A stretch of 64,000 nucleotides of DNA from Comamonadaceae bacterium (GTDB lineage Bacteria; Pseudomonadota; Gammaproteobacteria; Burkholderiales; Burkholderiaceae_C), in NCBI GenBank assembly GCA_013297925.1, contig JAAFJC010000005.1, forward strand, positions 36,210 to 100,209, written 5' to 3'. Each line of letters starts with the position of its first letter. Positions within the stretch are counted from its first letter, which is position 1. Shown in pieces: positions 45,364 through 54,374 of this stretch. The position numbers and the translations under genes are program-made. The notes below the pieces were generated by a model. It saw only the letters and a program-made list of their open reading frames with translations, did no database searches and was not told the origin of the DNA.

Positions 45364-45389
45364 GGGAAACAATGCTATAATTGTTTCCC
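45364..45389 (+). promoter_or_regulatory. Perfect operator-like palindrome over a -10 box
   Basis: Ten-base arms GGGAAACAAT and ATTGTTTCCC surround GCTATA, and TATAAT (45376-45381) lies within. A second, smaller palindrome, TTCCCAAATTGGGAA, is at 45354-45368. Both are directly upstream of the HigB-like gene (ATG 45390), so transcripts would be almost leaderless. Confidence 0.75.
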
Positions 45390-45659
45390 ATGAAGGTAAT
45401 TGGCAGAAATAAGATCTTTGAAAACAGCGAAATCGGGCAGCATGCCCGAGGAGTTTTGTCGTTGTGGATACAGCAAATTAAAGAAATGTCATGGAGCAAT
45501 GACATGCAGATTCAAGAATGTTTCCCGCAAGCCCAATTGACCCCACCAAATAGGATCATCTTCCCATTCAAGACTGCACATGTTTACTTAGAGGCATCTA
45601 TCTCGCTAAGTCAAGGTATTGTGCTGATTGAATGCGTCAATTCTGAAAACAAAAAATGA
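45390..45659 (+). CDS. HigB-like protein
   Basis: An 89-residue protein with the layout of HigB/RelE-type mRNA interferases: MKVIGRNKIFEN, a long helix with LSLWIQQIKEMSWSNDMQIQECFPQA, then NRIIFPF, VYLEASISL and IVLIECV strands. The typical C-terminal THxxYD catalytic tail of HigB is absent, since the protein ends at NSENKK. It may therefore be inactive or act otherwise. It overlaps the HigA-ImmA gene by four bases. Confidence 0.65.
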   Translation: MKVIGRNKIFENSEIGQHARGVLSLWIQQIKEMSWSNDMQIQECFPQAQLTPPNRIIFPFKTAHVYLEASISLSQGIVLIECVNSENKK

Positions 45660-46891
45660 GCATCGTCACCAACACTCCTGAAAGCGCTTCACCACTGCAG
45701 GTCATTAAAAATGATTCGCAATATCTTCGCTATCTTGAAGAGGCCAAGGTATTAATTTCGTTGGCACCAAACTCAGGCACTATTAGCTCTGACCGGTTAG
45801 AGTTGTTAACTGTACTGTTAGAGAAATATGAAGAAGGCCGGTACTTGCTTTCTGCGATTGATCCGATCGATGCAATCGGCATGCGTATGGCAGAACTTGG
45901 CCTAGAACAAAAAGACTTAGCGAGAATTCTGAACAGCGCATCTAGGGCATCGGAGGTAATCAACAGAAAGCGTCCGCTAACTTTAGATCAAATTCGAATT
46001 CTTCATCGCGAACTAAAAATCCCTGCCCATATTTTGCTGGATAGAGCAACCGTAGATACTGAATTCAGTGAAGCAGATTACAAAAAGCTACCGCTTGACA
46101 TCATGGTGAAGCGCGGTTGGTTTGGAAATCAAGTGGACACTGCAAATGATTCACTTTTAAAGTTCAAAGAGTTTCTAGCGAGAGTCTCGCTTGATGCCAA
46201 TCCTGTGTTTATGCGACGCTCCATTTACGGAATGGCAGATCGCGAAAATCAGATTACCGTGTACGCTTGGTTAGCGAGAGTTGTACTGAAAGCTCGTGAA
46301 ACAAAAAATCTCTCTGGGAAGTTCACTTTCAACAGTTTTGATCTAGATTTTCTGAAGCAAGTGGCCAAACTCAGCGCTGCCAATAATGGTCCACTTCTGG
46401 CACAGCAGTTCCTTGCAATGAAAGGCATATCTCTTGTAATTGAACCTGAGCTACCAGGAATGAAGCTCGACGGAGCCGTGCTGCGAGATGACGATGGCAC
46501 ACCAATCATAGGCATGACTATTAGACGAGATTACCTCGATAACTTCTGGTTTACGCTCATGCATGAACTAGTCCATTTGCTCAAACACTTTGGCGCGCAA
46601 ACTGTGGCCTTTGTTGATGACATCAGCTATATCGATGCGACTGACACTAGAGAATTTGAGGCAGATGCCATTGCAGCTGAATGCTTAATTCCTAAAATGA
46701 TCTGGAATCGATCTAATGCACCCAGAACCAAACGAAAGTCTGATATCGACGAGCTTGCAAATCAACTTTGTATTAGCCCCTCCATCGTTGCAGGGCGTAT
46801 AAGAAAAGAGACAGACAACTGGTCTATTCTTACGAAGCTACTTGGTATTGGTGAAGTAAGAAAACAGTTTCCCGATGTGATTTGGAAATAG
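45656..46891 (+). CDS. HigA-like antitoxin fused to ImmA/IrrE metallopeptidase
   Basis: A 411-residue fusion. Residues about 25-135 are HigA-like, with an HTH in MRMAELGLEQKDLARILNSASRASEVINRKRPLTLDQI. Residues about 250-400 are an ImmA/IrrE peptidase with zinc motif FTLMHELVHLLKHF (about 298-311) and a downstream glutamate in REFEADAIAAECLIP. Such peptidases cut repressor proteins in response to DNA damage or phage signals. A repressor and its own peptidase in one chain suggests a switch that can open. It overlaps the HigB-like gene by four bases and precedes the Beta-protein gene by eight bases. Confidence 0.83.
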   Translation: MSIVTNTPESASPLQVIKNDSQYLRYLEEAKVLISLAPNSGTISSDRLELLTVLLEKYEEGRYLLSAIDPIDAIGMRMAELGLEQKDLARILNSASRASEVINRKRPLTLDQIRILHRELKIPAHILLDRATVDTEFSEADYKKLPLDIMVKRGWFGNQVDTANDSLLKFKEFLARVSLDANPVFMRRSIYGMADRENQITVYAWLARVVLKARETKNLSGKFTFNSFDLDFLKQVAKLSAANNGPLLAQQFLAMKGISLVIEPELPGMKLDGAVLRDDDGTPIIGMTIRRDYLDNFWFTLMHELVHLLKHFGAQTVAFVDDISYIDATDTREFEADAIAAECLIPKMIWNRSNAPRTKRKSDIDELANQLCISPSIVAGRIRKETDNWSILTKLLGIGEVRKQFPDVIWK

Positions 46892-46899
46892 GAGCAAGT

Positions 46900-48000
46900 A
46901 TGGCAATTTATTACCCGCTAACAAAGATAAAAGAGGGCGAGATGAGAGCCTGGCAGGAGGTAGAGCCTCGGGTTGAGGAAGTCGCAATGCCGATTTTTGA
47001 AATGCTTCCAGATAACAAAACCTACAAACCGCTTAACCGAGTCGAAAATGCATTACACCTTCTCAGAAGCTCATGGAAAAAAGTTTCCCGAGAATTTATG
47101 CTCGATTGCACCGCGATAAGTTGCGATAAAAAATTACCTAACGGCAAGTCTGTGCTGCTTGAAATGGCAGAGCGGTTGCATTTCAATAGCTATCATGTAA
47201 TTCACTGCTATCGATTTAATCAAGAAACTGCCCATGAGGCTGATTTAATTGAAGCCGTTTTGAGATTAAAGTTAACCAAAATTGCTATCCGTTTTGAAAG
47301 CGACGACATCAAACTATGGCAACAATCGGCTGAGATACTTGAATCTTTACTCGAAAAATGCGGTTTAAGCTACGATCAAATTATTGTGATATTGGACTTC
47401 AAAAAACTGCCAGCAAACACTGATGAATGTACGCGTTTGTGCGATATTGCATACAAAAATTTAAACGGCATGGGCGTAAAAGAAATAGTATTCCTTGCTA
47501 CCAGCATGCTTGATTCAGCCGAAATAAAACCTGCAAACAAAGTAATTGAAGTTAAACGTAGTGACTTTGCTCTTTGGTGTCAGTTAATCACTTCTTTACC
47601 CAAACTTCGATATGGCGATTACCTTGTGATTCAACGCTTTGTTGATGATGATGCTGTAAACGCAAAAGAGACATCTAAAAAAGGGTTCTATAGATCTTCT
47701 TCCCCGAAAGTCAGATATCCAACTGGAAGCTGCTGGCTTGTAATTAAAGGCGACCCACTGAAAGACGGAGAAAATAATCAATACCCGCGACTAGCAAGAG
47801 AAATAATCAACCATTCTCAATTCAGATTGAATGAGCTTACTTGGGGTCATGAGGAACTGAAAGATCTTGCATCCTATCGATACCAAAAAGCTAAGAACTC
47901 GGAAGTAATCGCAATCGATGTAAACAACCACCTAAACTTATGTGCTGATCAAGTGCAGGCGGTTGTGGAGAAGTTACGCGTACAGACTACATCCCTGTAG
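46900..48000 (+). CDS. Beta family protein (T4 Beta-like)
   Basis: A 366-residue protein that I assign, from overall pattern, to the Beta-protein family named after a phage T4 protein. It begins AIYYPLTKIKEGEMRAWQEV, as family members do, and has a YPTGSCWLVIKG block and a C-terminal REIINHSQFRLNELTWGHEEL region. Biochemical function of the family is unknown to me. ATG 46900 has a good ribosome site (AGGAG) eight bases downstream of the HigA-ImmA stop, so it belongs to the same operon and is likely its effector or partner. Confidence 0.65.
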   Translation: MAIYYPLTKIKEGEMRAWQEVEPRVEEVAMPIFEMLPDNKTYKPLNRVENALHLLRSSWKKVSREFMLDCTAISCDKKLPNGKSVLLEMAERLHFNSYHVIHCYRFNQETAHEADLIEAVLRLKLTKIAIRFESDDIKLWQQSAEILESLLEKCGLSYDQIIVILDFKKLPANTDECTRLCDIAYKNLNGMGVKEIVFLATSMLDSAEIKPANKVIEVKRSDFALWCQLITSLPKLRYGDYLVIQRFVDDDAVNAKETSKKGFYRSSSPKVRYPTGSCWLVIKGDPLKDGENNQYPRLAREIINHSQFRLNELTWGHEELKDLASYRYQKAKNSEVIAIDVNNHLNLCADQVQAVVEKLRVQTTSL

Positions 48001-48067
48001 AGCGTTGCTAACCGCAGATACATTCATCCCTCATTTGCTCTAAAACATAACTCACTCGTCCACCGTC

Positions 48068-48193
48068 ACCTTCGATGACCGGCTGTGATTGGGTAGTCTT
48101 GCGTAGCGAAATAAAGGAGGAGGCACGCGCGAAGCGCCAGCCGGAGGACATTCGCGAAGCAAGACTGCCCAAGCGCAGGTGGGCATCGAAGGT
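48068..48193 (-). repeat. Family C hairpin element, right copy
   Basis: Outer arms ACCTTCGATG and CATCGAAGGT pair. Inner arms TTGGGTAGTCTTGCGTAGCG and CGCGAAGCAAGACTGCCCAA also pair. The centre is the inverse complement of the left copy. The arms differ in sequence from the left copy yet remain complementary. Confidence 0.85.
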
Positions 48194-48222
48194 CTAAAAA
48201 TACCCTCCAAGTTATCAGTCTA

Positions 48223-49713
48223 TCAACGCGCCCGAATCAAAGCAAATTGTGCCATCTCGCCACGACGGAAAAGCACGTTGATGGGCTTGCTGCGGTCTGC
48301 TTTTGACAGTGCGGCATCGAATTCTGCGACGGTGTTGATCTCAGTATTGGCTACTGCAACAATCACATCGCCCTCACGCAGACCAGCTCGCGCAGCGGCT
48401 TCTTGAGCAGCTGTGACGCGCACACCACCTTTGAGCTTGAGCTCTTTCTTTTGAGCGTCGGTGAGTTCGGCCACAGCTAAGCCGACTGCTTGACCTGCGC
48501 CTGTGGGCTTGGGTGGCTCGGCGGGTGCGGAGGCTTTTTTAACGGGGGTTTCTGCGGGAATTTCAGCAACAGTCACAGCCAAATCACGGTTTTGGCCTCG
48601 ACGAAAAACTGTTACCGTGCTCTTCGTGCCGGGCTTGGTACCGCCCACGATGCGAGGCAGATCGGTGGAGCGCTCAATCGTTTTGCCGTCGAATTTGGTG
48701 ATGATATCGCCCGCTTCCACGCCGCCTTTGGCAGCAGGTGCATCAGCTTCTACCGAGCGCACGAGTGCACCAGCGGGCTTGGGCAGGCCAATCGATTCGG
48801 CCACTTCTTTTGTGACCTCACCAATCTGCACACCAATGCGCCCGCGCACCACGCGGCCTGTGGCGCGCAGCTGATCACTCACGCGCACGGCTTCGTCAAT
48901 CGGAATCGCAAACGAGATGCCTTGGAAGCCGCCAGAGCGGGAATAGATTTGGCTGTTGATGCCGATCACTTCGCCGCGCAGATTGAGCAGCGGGCCGCCG
49001 GAGTTGCCAGGGTTGATCGCCACATCGGTTTGGATGAAGGGGAGGAAATCGCCCGTCTCGCGCGCTTTGGCGCTCACGATGCCAGCAGTCACGGAATTGT
49101 CAAGGCCGAAAGGCGAGCCAATCGCCATCACCCATTCGCCCACGCGCACGCGATTCGGATCGCCGATTTTCACAGCGGGCAAGCCAGTGGCCTCGATCTT
49201 GATCACTGCTACGTCGGTGCGCTTGTCTGCGCCAATGATTTTGGCTTTGAGCTCGCGCTTATCAGTGAGCGTAACGATGACTTCGTCTGCACCTTCAACG
49301 ACGTGCGCATTGGTCATGATGAAGCCATCGGCTGACAAGATAAAGCCTGAGCCAACGCCGCGCGGCACTTCTCGCTCTTCTTGTGGGGCGTTGTTGCGAG
49401 GAGGCGTGTTTCCGCGTGGGCCACCAGGCATGCGATCGCCGAAGAAGCGGCGGAAGAACTCTTGCATCTCTTCATCCATGCCTTCAAGATTGCCGCCGCC
49501 TGCGCGCGAAGACACTTTGGCCAGCGTGCGAATGTTGACCACGCTGGGGCCATTGGCTTCTGCCAAATCCGCAAAATCAGGCAGGCCGCGCACGGCAGAT
49601 GCAGTTTGCGCTTGCGCGCTTTGGCTCGGGAGAAGTGTGAGACCTAACGATAAGCCGAGAGCGCAGGCCAATGTGGTCGATTGCAGATGCTTGAAGAGAG
49701 ATTTTGTTTTCAT
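48223..49713 (-). CDS. degP: Periplasmic serine protease DegP/MucD
   Basis: A 496-residue Do-type protease and chaperone of the sigma-E envelope stress system. It has a signal peptide (about 1-35, ending SAQAQ), a protease domain with the triad in TNAHVVEGADEV (His), KRTDVAVIKIE (Asp) and INPGNSGGPLLNLRG (Ser), then two PDZ domains (about 275-370 and 400-490). ATG 49713 starts the signal peptide; the frame opens 21 codons earlier inside rseB. The rpoE-rseA-rseB-degP order is the standard MucD arrangement. Confidence 0.95.
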   Translation of the reverse strand: MKTKSLFKHLQSTTLACALGLSLGLTLLPSQSAQAQTASAVRGLPDFADLAEANGPSVVNIRTLAKVSSRAGGGNLEGMDEEMQEFFRRFFGDRMPGGPRGNTPPRNNAPQEEREVPRGVGSGFILSADGFIMTNAHVVEGADEVIVTLTDKRELKAKIIGADKRTDVAVIKIEATGLPAVKIGDPNRVRVGEWVMAIGSPFGLDNSVTAGIVSAKARETGDFLPFIQTDVAINPGNSGGPLLNLRGEVIGINSQIYSRSGGFQGISFAIPIDEAVRVSDQLRATGRVVRGRIGVQIGEVTKEVAESIGLPKPAGALVRSVEADAPAAKGGVEAGDIITKFDGKTIERSTDLPRIVGGTKPGTKSTVTVFRRGQNRDLAVTVAEIPAETPVKKASAPAEPPKPTGAGQAVGLAVAELTDAQKKELKLKGGVRVTAAQEAAARAGLREGDVIVAVANTEINTVAEFDAALSKADRSKPINVLFRRGEMAQFALIRAR

Positions 49714-49759
49714 GAAGCGTGCCAAAAAAGTGAATGACAAAGATTTGAGTTTGCAGAGT

Positions 49760-50809
49760 TTATTTTTTGCGTTCAAGTGCGGAAGCGAAATTCCGCAGAG
49801 TTTGCGGGGGCACTTCGCCCACTGCCGTGAGGAAATACTCGTTCATACGGCGAAAGAGCGAATGCGTCGCGCCCGAGCTGGCTAGGCCTTCTTGCGTGTG
49901 GCGGGCTTTGTCAAAGGCTTCTAGGAAAAGCGAGACGGTGGCCAAGCCATCGGAGAACACCCATTGCACGGTATCGTCTGCCGTGCTGCTGCTCGCCACG
50001 CCGCGCTTGTGGCAGCTCACGCTTTTGAAGCCGGGCACGGCAGTTTTAAGATTCCAGCCTTCTGCGGAGGCCGTGGTTTTGATCACATCGGCCTGCTCGA
50101 CGCGCCAGCCATCCGCGGGCTTCATCATGCTTTTGAGCTTGTCCATTTTCACGGGCGCATCCATCTGCAATTCAGAGAATGCGGCTTGCTCCAAGACTGC
50201 GCCACTGGCATCCAAGGTTTGCAGCTTGAGCACGAGGGCGTTCTTGCGCTCTGTCCAAATGCGATAGCCGTAACGAAAACCATCGCGCGGATTGAGCTGC
50301 ACCACTTCCGCATCCAGCCCGGCAATGCGCTCAGCGCCTAAAGATTTCACGGTGTAGAAATCGGGGATTTGATTTGCACCGGGCTTGAGCAGCTCGGTGA
50401 AGCTTGCGCCTGCGCCTAAGCCTTCGCGCTTTTCCATGCGCACGAGCTTCATCTCGGGCATGAAGGTGACGAGTTTGTCGTCTTTGCGGATGGAGCTGCG
50501 CGGCGCTCCGGTGAGTGATTCAATGCGCTCGATCTGACTCGTGCCATCACAGGCATGCCAAATGCGCGCGCTGCTCATGCCATCGCGAGACGATTGCACC
50601 AGCGTGCCGATGTAGGAGCGCTTTTTCATCGAGGCTTCATGCATGCGCGTGAGCCATTCGTTGACCGAGATCGCGCCATCACCCGTAGGCGCGGGAGCAG
50701 GAGTTTGTGCGAAAGCCGTCATCACGGACATACTCATCGCTATAAAAACAAGAGCATTCCGCGCAGATTCTATGCCGGCGATCATCGGATTTTTATTAAA
50801 AAACTGCAT
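49760..50809 (-). CDS. rseB: Sigma-E regulator RseB/MucB, signal peptide made of repeat
   Basis: A 349-residue periplasmic MucB/RseB, which shields the anti-sigma factor from cleavage. The conserved fold is seen in the blocks WLTRMHEASMKKRSYIGTLVQS, EQHAC-like IWHACDGTSQIERIESLTGAPR, and NPRDGFRYGYRIWTERKNALVLKLQTLD. ATG 50809, after the rseA stop, is the likely start. The first 23 or so residues (MQFFNKNPMIAGIESARNAL...) are encoded by a family A repeat and form the signal peptide, ending FAQ. This is a rare case of a start codon and export signal derived from a repeat. Confidence 0.9.
   Translation of the reverse strand: MQFFNKNPMIAGIESARNALVFIAMSMSVMTAFAQTPAPAPTGDGAISVNEWLTRMHEASMKKRSYIGTLVQSSRDGMSSARIWHACDGTSQIERIESLTGAPRSSIRKDDKLVTFMPEMKLVRMEKREGLGAGASFTELLKPGANQIPDFYTVKSLGAERIAGLDAEVVQLNPRDGFRYGYRIWTERKNALVLKLQTLDASGAVLEQAAFSELQMDAPVKMDKLKSMMKPADGWRVEQADVIKTTASAEGWNLKTAVPGFKSVSCHKRGVASSSTADDTVQWVFSDGLATVSLFLEAFDKARHTQEGLASSGATHSLFRRMNEYFLTAVGEVPPQTLRNFASALERKK
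50736..50781 (+). repeat. Family A repeat forming the RseB signal peptide
   Basis: ATCGCTATAAAAACAAGAGC is followed by ATTCCGCGCAG and ATTCTATGCCGGCGA. Similarity continues to about 50809, where the rseB ATG lies. The minus strand encodes IAGIESARNALVFIAM. Confidence 0.93.
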
Positions 50810-50828
50810 GATAAATGAGGATCGAGGC

Positions 50829-51413
50829 TCAAGGCCGCTGGGTGGCCAACGAGACGCTGCGCAGCGAGCCCGCAGGCTGCTGCAAGGCAGACACGCCACC
50901 AAACTGCTTGTGCGCCGCTAAGAATTCATCCAAACGCGGATCGCGAATCATCGTGACTTCTTGGCCTGCCACTTGCCCGCCCACGGCGATCAAGGCTTGG
51001 CCGGATGCGTTCACAGCAGGCGCAGTTTGGTTTTGCGCCAACACAGGCGCTTGCACGCCAGCTTTCTCGCCCACATTGCCGATCAAGCCCCAAACGAGTG
51101 AGCCTACTGCTGCAAATGCCGCAAAGCCTGCGACCATCTTCCAGCGAAATACGCCATCGTTCGCAGCTTCTGGCTGTGGCGAGAGTGGCAACGCGATTTG
51201 CGGCGCAAGCGCTGGCTTCGCAAAGCTGCCCTGCTGCTCGCGGAGCACGCTGCCAATCGCGCTCATGCTGCGCCATTGCGTCATTAAGCTTTCATCGGCA
51301 AGAGAGGCGCGCACCAAAGCTGCGGCCTGCTCGCCAGAGAGCTCGCCATCATGCAAGGCAGACAGCTGCTCTTGCAAACTCATGGATTCGGATACGGATT
51401 CAGGGTACTTCAT
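50829..51413 (-). CDS. rseA: Anti-sigma-E factor RseA/MucA
   Basis: A 194-residue anti-sigma factor. The N-terminal cytoplasmic domain (about 1-65) has the family pattern MSLQEQLSALHDGELSGEQAAALVRAS; one membrane helix follows (about 95-115, VAGFAAFAAVGSLVWGLIG), then a periplasmic part. It holds the sigma factor at the membrane. It lies between rpoE and rseB, as usual. Confidence 0.92.
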   Translation of the reverse strand: MKYPESVSESMSLQEQLSALHDGELSGEQAAALVRASLADESLMTQWRSMSAIGSVLREQQGSFAKPALAPQIALPLSPQPEAANDGVFRWKMVAGFAAFAAVGSLVWGLIGNVGEKAGVQAPVLAQNQTAPAVNASGQALIAVGGQVAGQEVTMIRDPRLDEFLAAHKQFGGVSALQQPAGSLRSVSLATQRP

Positions 51414-51447
51414 AAACAGATTCCAAAAATCATACTCACTACTTCAC

Positions 51448-52128
51448 TCACCAACGCTTGCCTGTTTGCCGCTCAAGCATCGGCTTGATGCGCGCCGAGA
51501 TCGCTTCCCGTGCCCGGAAGATGCGCGAGCGCACGGTGCCAATCGGGCAATCCATCGTCTCGCTGATGTCTTCGTAACTCAAGCCTTCCATTTCTCTGAG
51601 TACCAAAGCGCGGCGCAGTTCCTCAGGCAAGGCCTCTAAAGCCTCATTCACGGCCTCTGCAATTTCTTTGGCAGCATAGGCGGCATCGGGTGTGTCGGCC
51701 TCACCCGCGCCATTCATCAGCGCTTCCGTCATCGGGTTTTCTTCATCATCCCCACCGGAGGAGAGGCTTGATTCACTGATGACTGGATTCTTGCGCGCGG
51801 CCACCAAGTGCTTTTTCGCGGTGTTGATCGCGATGCGATACAGCCAGGTGTAAAACTGCGATTCGCCGCGAAAGCCTGCCAGCGCGCGCCAAGCTTTCAA
51901 AAAGCTCTCTTGCACCACATCTTGCATCGCGCCATCATCGCGCACCATGCGCGAGATCATGCGCTCGAGCTTTTTGCGGTATTTGATAAAGAGCAGCTCG
52001 AAAGCGCGCTCGCCTTCTTTGCCACCCGCCTTGGCGATCTCTACCAAGGCTTGATCAGGATCGGGCTGTTGCGCGGGGTTAGCACTGACCGTGCTCACGG
52101 CTTCCATTTCAGGCGGCCACAGCTTCAT
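51448..52128 (-). CDS. rpoE: RNA polymerase sigma factor RpoE
   Basis: A 226-residue ECF sigma factor of the RpoE type. Region 2 is AFELLFIKYRKKLERMISRMVRD...VVQESFLKAWRALAGFRGESQFYTWLYRIAINTAKKHL; region 4 is LEALPEELRRALVLREMEGLSYEDISETMDCPIGTVRSRIFRAREAI. ATG 52128 has GGAG seven bases upstream and is chosen; ATG 52107 is a possible alternative. It overlaps the YgfX-like gene by about 20 bases. Confidence 0.95.
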   Translation of the reverse strand: MKLWPPEMEAVSTVSANPAQQPDPDQALVEIAKAGGKEGERAFELLFIKYRKKLERMISRMVRDDGAMQDVVQESFLKAWRALAGFRGESQFYTWLYRIAINTAKKHLVAARKNPVISESSLSSGGDDEENPMTEALMNGAGEADTPDAAYAAKEIAEAVNEALEALPEELRRALVLREMEGLSYEDISETMDCPIGTVRSRIFRAREAISARIKPMLERQTGKRW

Positions 52129-52597
52129 CAGTGGGCTCCATCGGTGAATAGACGGCACGGCGCAACGCAAGCCAAGCCTCGGCCTGCGCCGGGGGAGCTG
52201 CGTGATCTGCGTGCCTCGCTTCGAGATGGAACCACTGTGTTTTTGTTTGGAAAAGCTTGTCTTGCGCTGTGTGAGCCGTGAAGCTCACCAGCATGTAGCT
52301 TTGCAGATCAAGATGGAGGCGCAAAGTTCCCGCGATTTCTTTATCGTCATTGAGCCAAAGCCATTGGCCTTGCGCGTAATGCAGGCTGCCTTTGGGTTTC
52401 TTCCAAGCGTCAAACAGCAGCCAGGCGCTGGCGAGCCCCGCGAGCGCCATAAAAATCCCGTATTTATATGAAAAACCGCCACTCGCCGGCATAGATATTG
52501 CGCAAGCAGCTATCAAAGTAATAGTAATCAGCAAGGCCATCACGCGATACACCCAGCTCGCGCGGGGCGTGAAGCGGAGGGCGGGCGGGTAGCGCAT
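52109..52597 (-). CDS. YgfX-like membrane protein
   Basis: A 162-residue protein with two adjacent membrane helices (about 19-38 and 47-63) and a soluble C-terminal part with WLWLNDDKEIAGTLRLHLDLQSYMLVSF. The layout resembles the YgfX/CptA group, but sequence identity is not obvious, so the name is tentative. Its first helix, TITLIAACAISMPA, is encoded by a family A repeat. It sits between fabF and rpoE and overlaps rpoE. Confidence 0.6.
   Translation of the reverse strand: MRYPPALRFTPRASWVYRVMALLITITLIAACAISMPASGGFSYKYGIFMALAGLASAWLLFDAWKKPKGSLHYAQGQWLWLNDDKEIAGTLRLHLDLQSYMLVSFTAHTAQDKLFQTKTQWFHLEARHADHAAPPAQAEAWLALRRAVYSPMEPTDEAVAA
52485..52528 (-). repeat. Family A repeat forming a membrane helix
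   Basis: Reversed copy: GCCGGCATAGATATTGCGCA followed by AGCAGCTATCAAAGTAATAG. The host reads TITLIAACAISMPA, part of its first membrane segment. Confidence 0.88.
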
Positions 52598-52631
52598 GGC
52601 TTGGATGAGTCAGCGCTGGCTCGTGAGTAGA

Positions 52632-53876
52632 TCAAATGCGCTTGAAAACCAAAGCGCCATTCGTGCCGCCAAAGCCGAAATTGTTTTTCAGTGCGACTTT
52701 GATGTCTCGCTTCCGTGCGGTATTGGCGCAGTAATCCAAATCGCACTCAGGATCTTGGTTGAAGATATTGATCGTGGGCGGAATGGTTTGGTGGTGCAAG
52801 GCGAGCACAGTGAACACACTCTCCAAGCCGCCTGCACCGCCGAGCAAATGGCCAGTCGCGCCCTTGGTGGAGTTGACCACCACGTTTTTCGCGTGATCGC
52901 CGAGCGCGGCTTTGATCGCATTGGATTCGTTGATATCGCCCAGCGGCGTGGAGGTGCCGTGTGCGTTAACGTAATCCACATCGCTCGGTTTGAGTCCGGC
53001 GTTTTCAATGGCAGAGAGCATCGCGCGGCGTGGGCCATCCATATTCGGCGCGGTCATGTGCCCCGCATCGGCGCTCATACCGAAGCCGGAAATTTCTGCA
53101 TAAATCTTCGCGCCGCGTGCTTTGGCATGCTCGTATTCTTCGATCACCATCACGCCCGCGCCTTCGCCGAGCACGAAGCCATCCCGGTCTTTGTCCCAGG
53201 GACGAGAGGCGGTAGCGGGATCGTCGTTACGGGTGGAGAGTGCGCGCATCGCCGCAAAGCCGCCAATGCCCAAGGGCGAGACGGTCGCTTCTGCACCGCC
53301 GCAAATCATCACATCGGCATCGCCATACTCAATCATGCGAGCAGACAGGCCAATCGCATGCAAGCCCGTCGTGCAAGCCGTCACCACAGCGATATTCGGC
53401 CCCTTGAAGCCATACTTCATGCTCACATGGCCAGAGATCATGTTGATGATGCTGGCCGGCACGAAGAAGGGCGTGATGCGGCGCGGGCCGCGATTGGTGA
53501 GCTCGGTATGCGTTTCTTCAATCAGCGGCAGGCCGCCGATGCCCGAGCCAATGTTGACTCCGATGCGCACGGATTGCTCGTCGCTCAGCGCGTCGTTGAT
53601 CGCTAGGCCTGAGTCTTTCACAGCCTGCACCGCAGCAGCAATGCCGTAATGGATGAAGGTATCCATCGTGCGAGCTTCTTTGGAAGTCATGTACTCTTCC
53701 ACATTGAAGCCTTTAACCTCGCCCGCGATCTTGCAAGAGAAAGCGCTCGCATCGAATTTGGTGATGGTGGCAATGCCTGACTTTCCGGCCACAAGAGCTT
53801 CCCAGGCGGATTCCACCATGTTACCCACCGGGCTGATGCAGCCCAGACCTGTGATGACGACGCGACGTTTGCTCAT
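52632..53876 (-). CDS. fabF: 3-oxoacyl-ACP synthase II
   Basis: A 414-residue beta-ketoacyl-ACP synthase II, which elongates acyl chains. The cysteine nucleophile is in [12 protein letters not shown], the histidines are in [12 protein letters not shown] and [13 protein letters not shown], and the C-terminus [17 protein letters not shown] is typical. ATG 53876 ([12 protein letters not shown]) is chosen; the 14 upstream codons are not part of the family. Confidence 0.97.
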   Translation of the reverse strand: MSKRRVVITGLGCISPVGNMVESAWEALVAGKSGIATITKFDASAFSCKIAGEVKGFNVEEYMTSKEARTMDTFIHYGIAAAVQAVKDSGLAINDALSDEQSVRIGVNIGSGIGGLPLIEETHTELTNRGPRRITPFFVPASIINMISGHVSMKYGFKGPNIAVVTACTTGLHAIGLSARMIEYGDADVMICGGAEATVSPLGIGGFAAMRALSTRNDDPATASRPWDKDRDGFVLGEGAGVMVIEEYEHAKARGAKIYAEISGFGMSADAGHMTAPNMDGPRRAMLSAIENAGLKPSDVDYVNAHGTSTPLGDINESNAIKAALGDHAKNVVVNSTKGATGHLLGGAGGLESVFTVLALHHQTIPPTINIFNQDPECDLDYCANTARKRDIKVALKNNFGFGGTNGALVFKRI

Positions 53877-53972
53877 AGACCGTCCAGACTCCAAATCGAT
53901 TGCCAAGTCAAATTCCAATGAAAAAGGGCAGGCAGCCTTGCAGCCACCAGCCCTTGGGTTGCCAAGAAGCGC

Positions 53973-54230
<258 letters not shown>

Positions 54231-54374
54231 TTAAAACAAAATCTATTCTAACCTTTTAGGTACTGGCTCCTGATGCCAAGCACTGATTAAAAAATCATAT
54301 ATCGACTTCCATCAGGCGTTCTTAGGCAGCTGCCATAACGAAATATGCCGGTACAAAAACTTACAATAAGCACT

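Larger units (their letters stand above)
44538..48193. mobile_element. Accessory island bounded by inverted family C hairpins
   Basis: About 3.4 kb of DNA carrying a TumE/TumA-like pair and a HigB-like/HigA-ImmA/Beta trio lies between two inverted hairpin elements. On both sides are ordinary chromosomal genes (paaK and degP). Its codon use is more AT-rich, chiefly in the trio. No transposase or integrase is present, so the mode of movement is unknown and the mobile nature is inferred. Confidence 0.5.
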
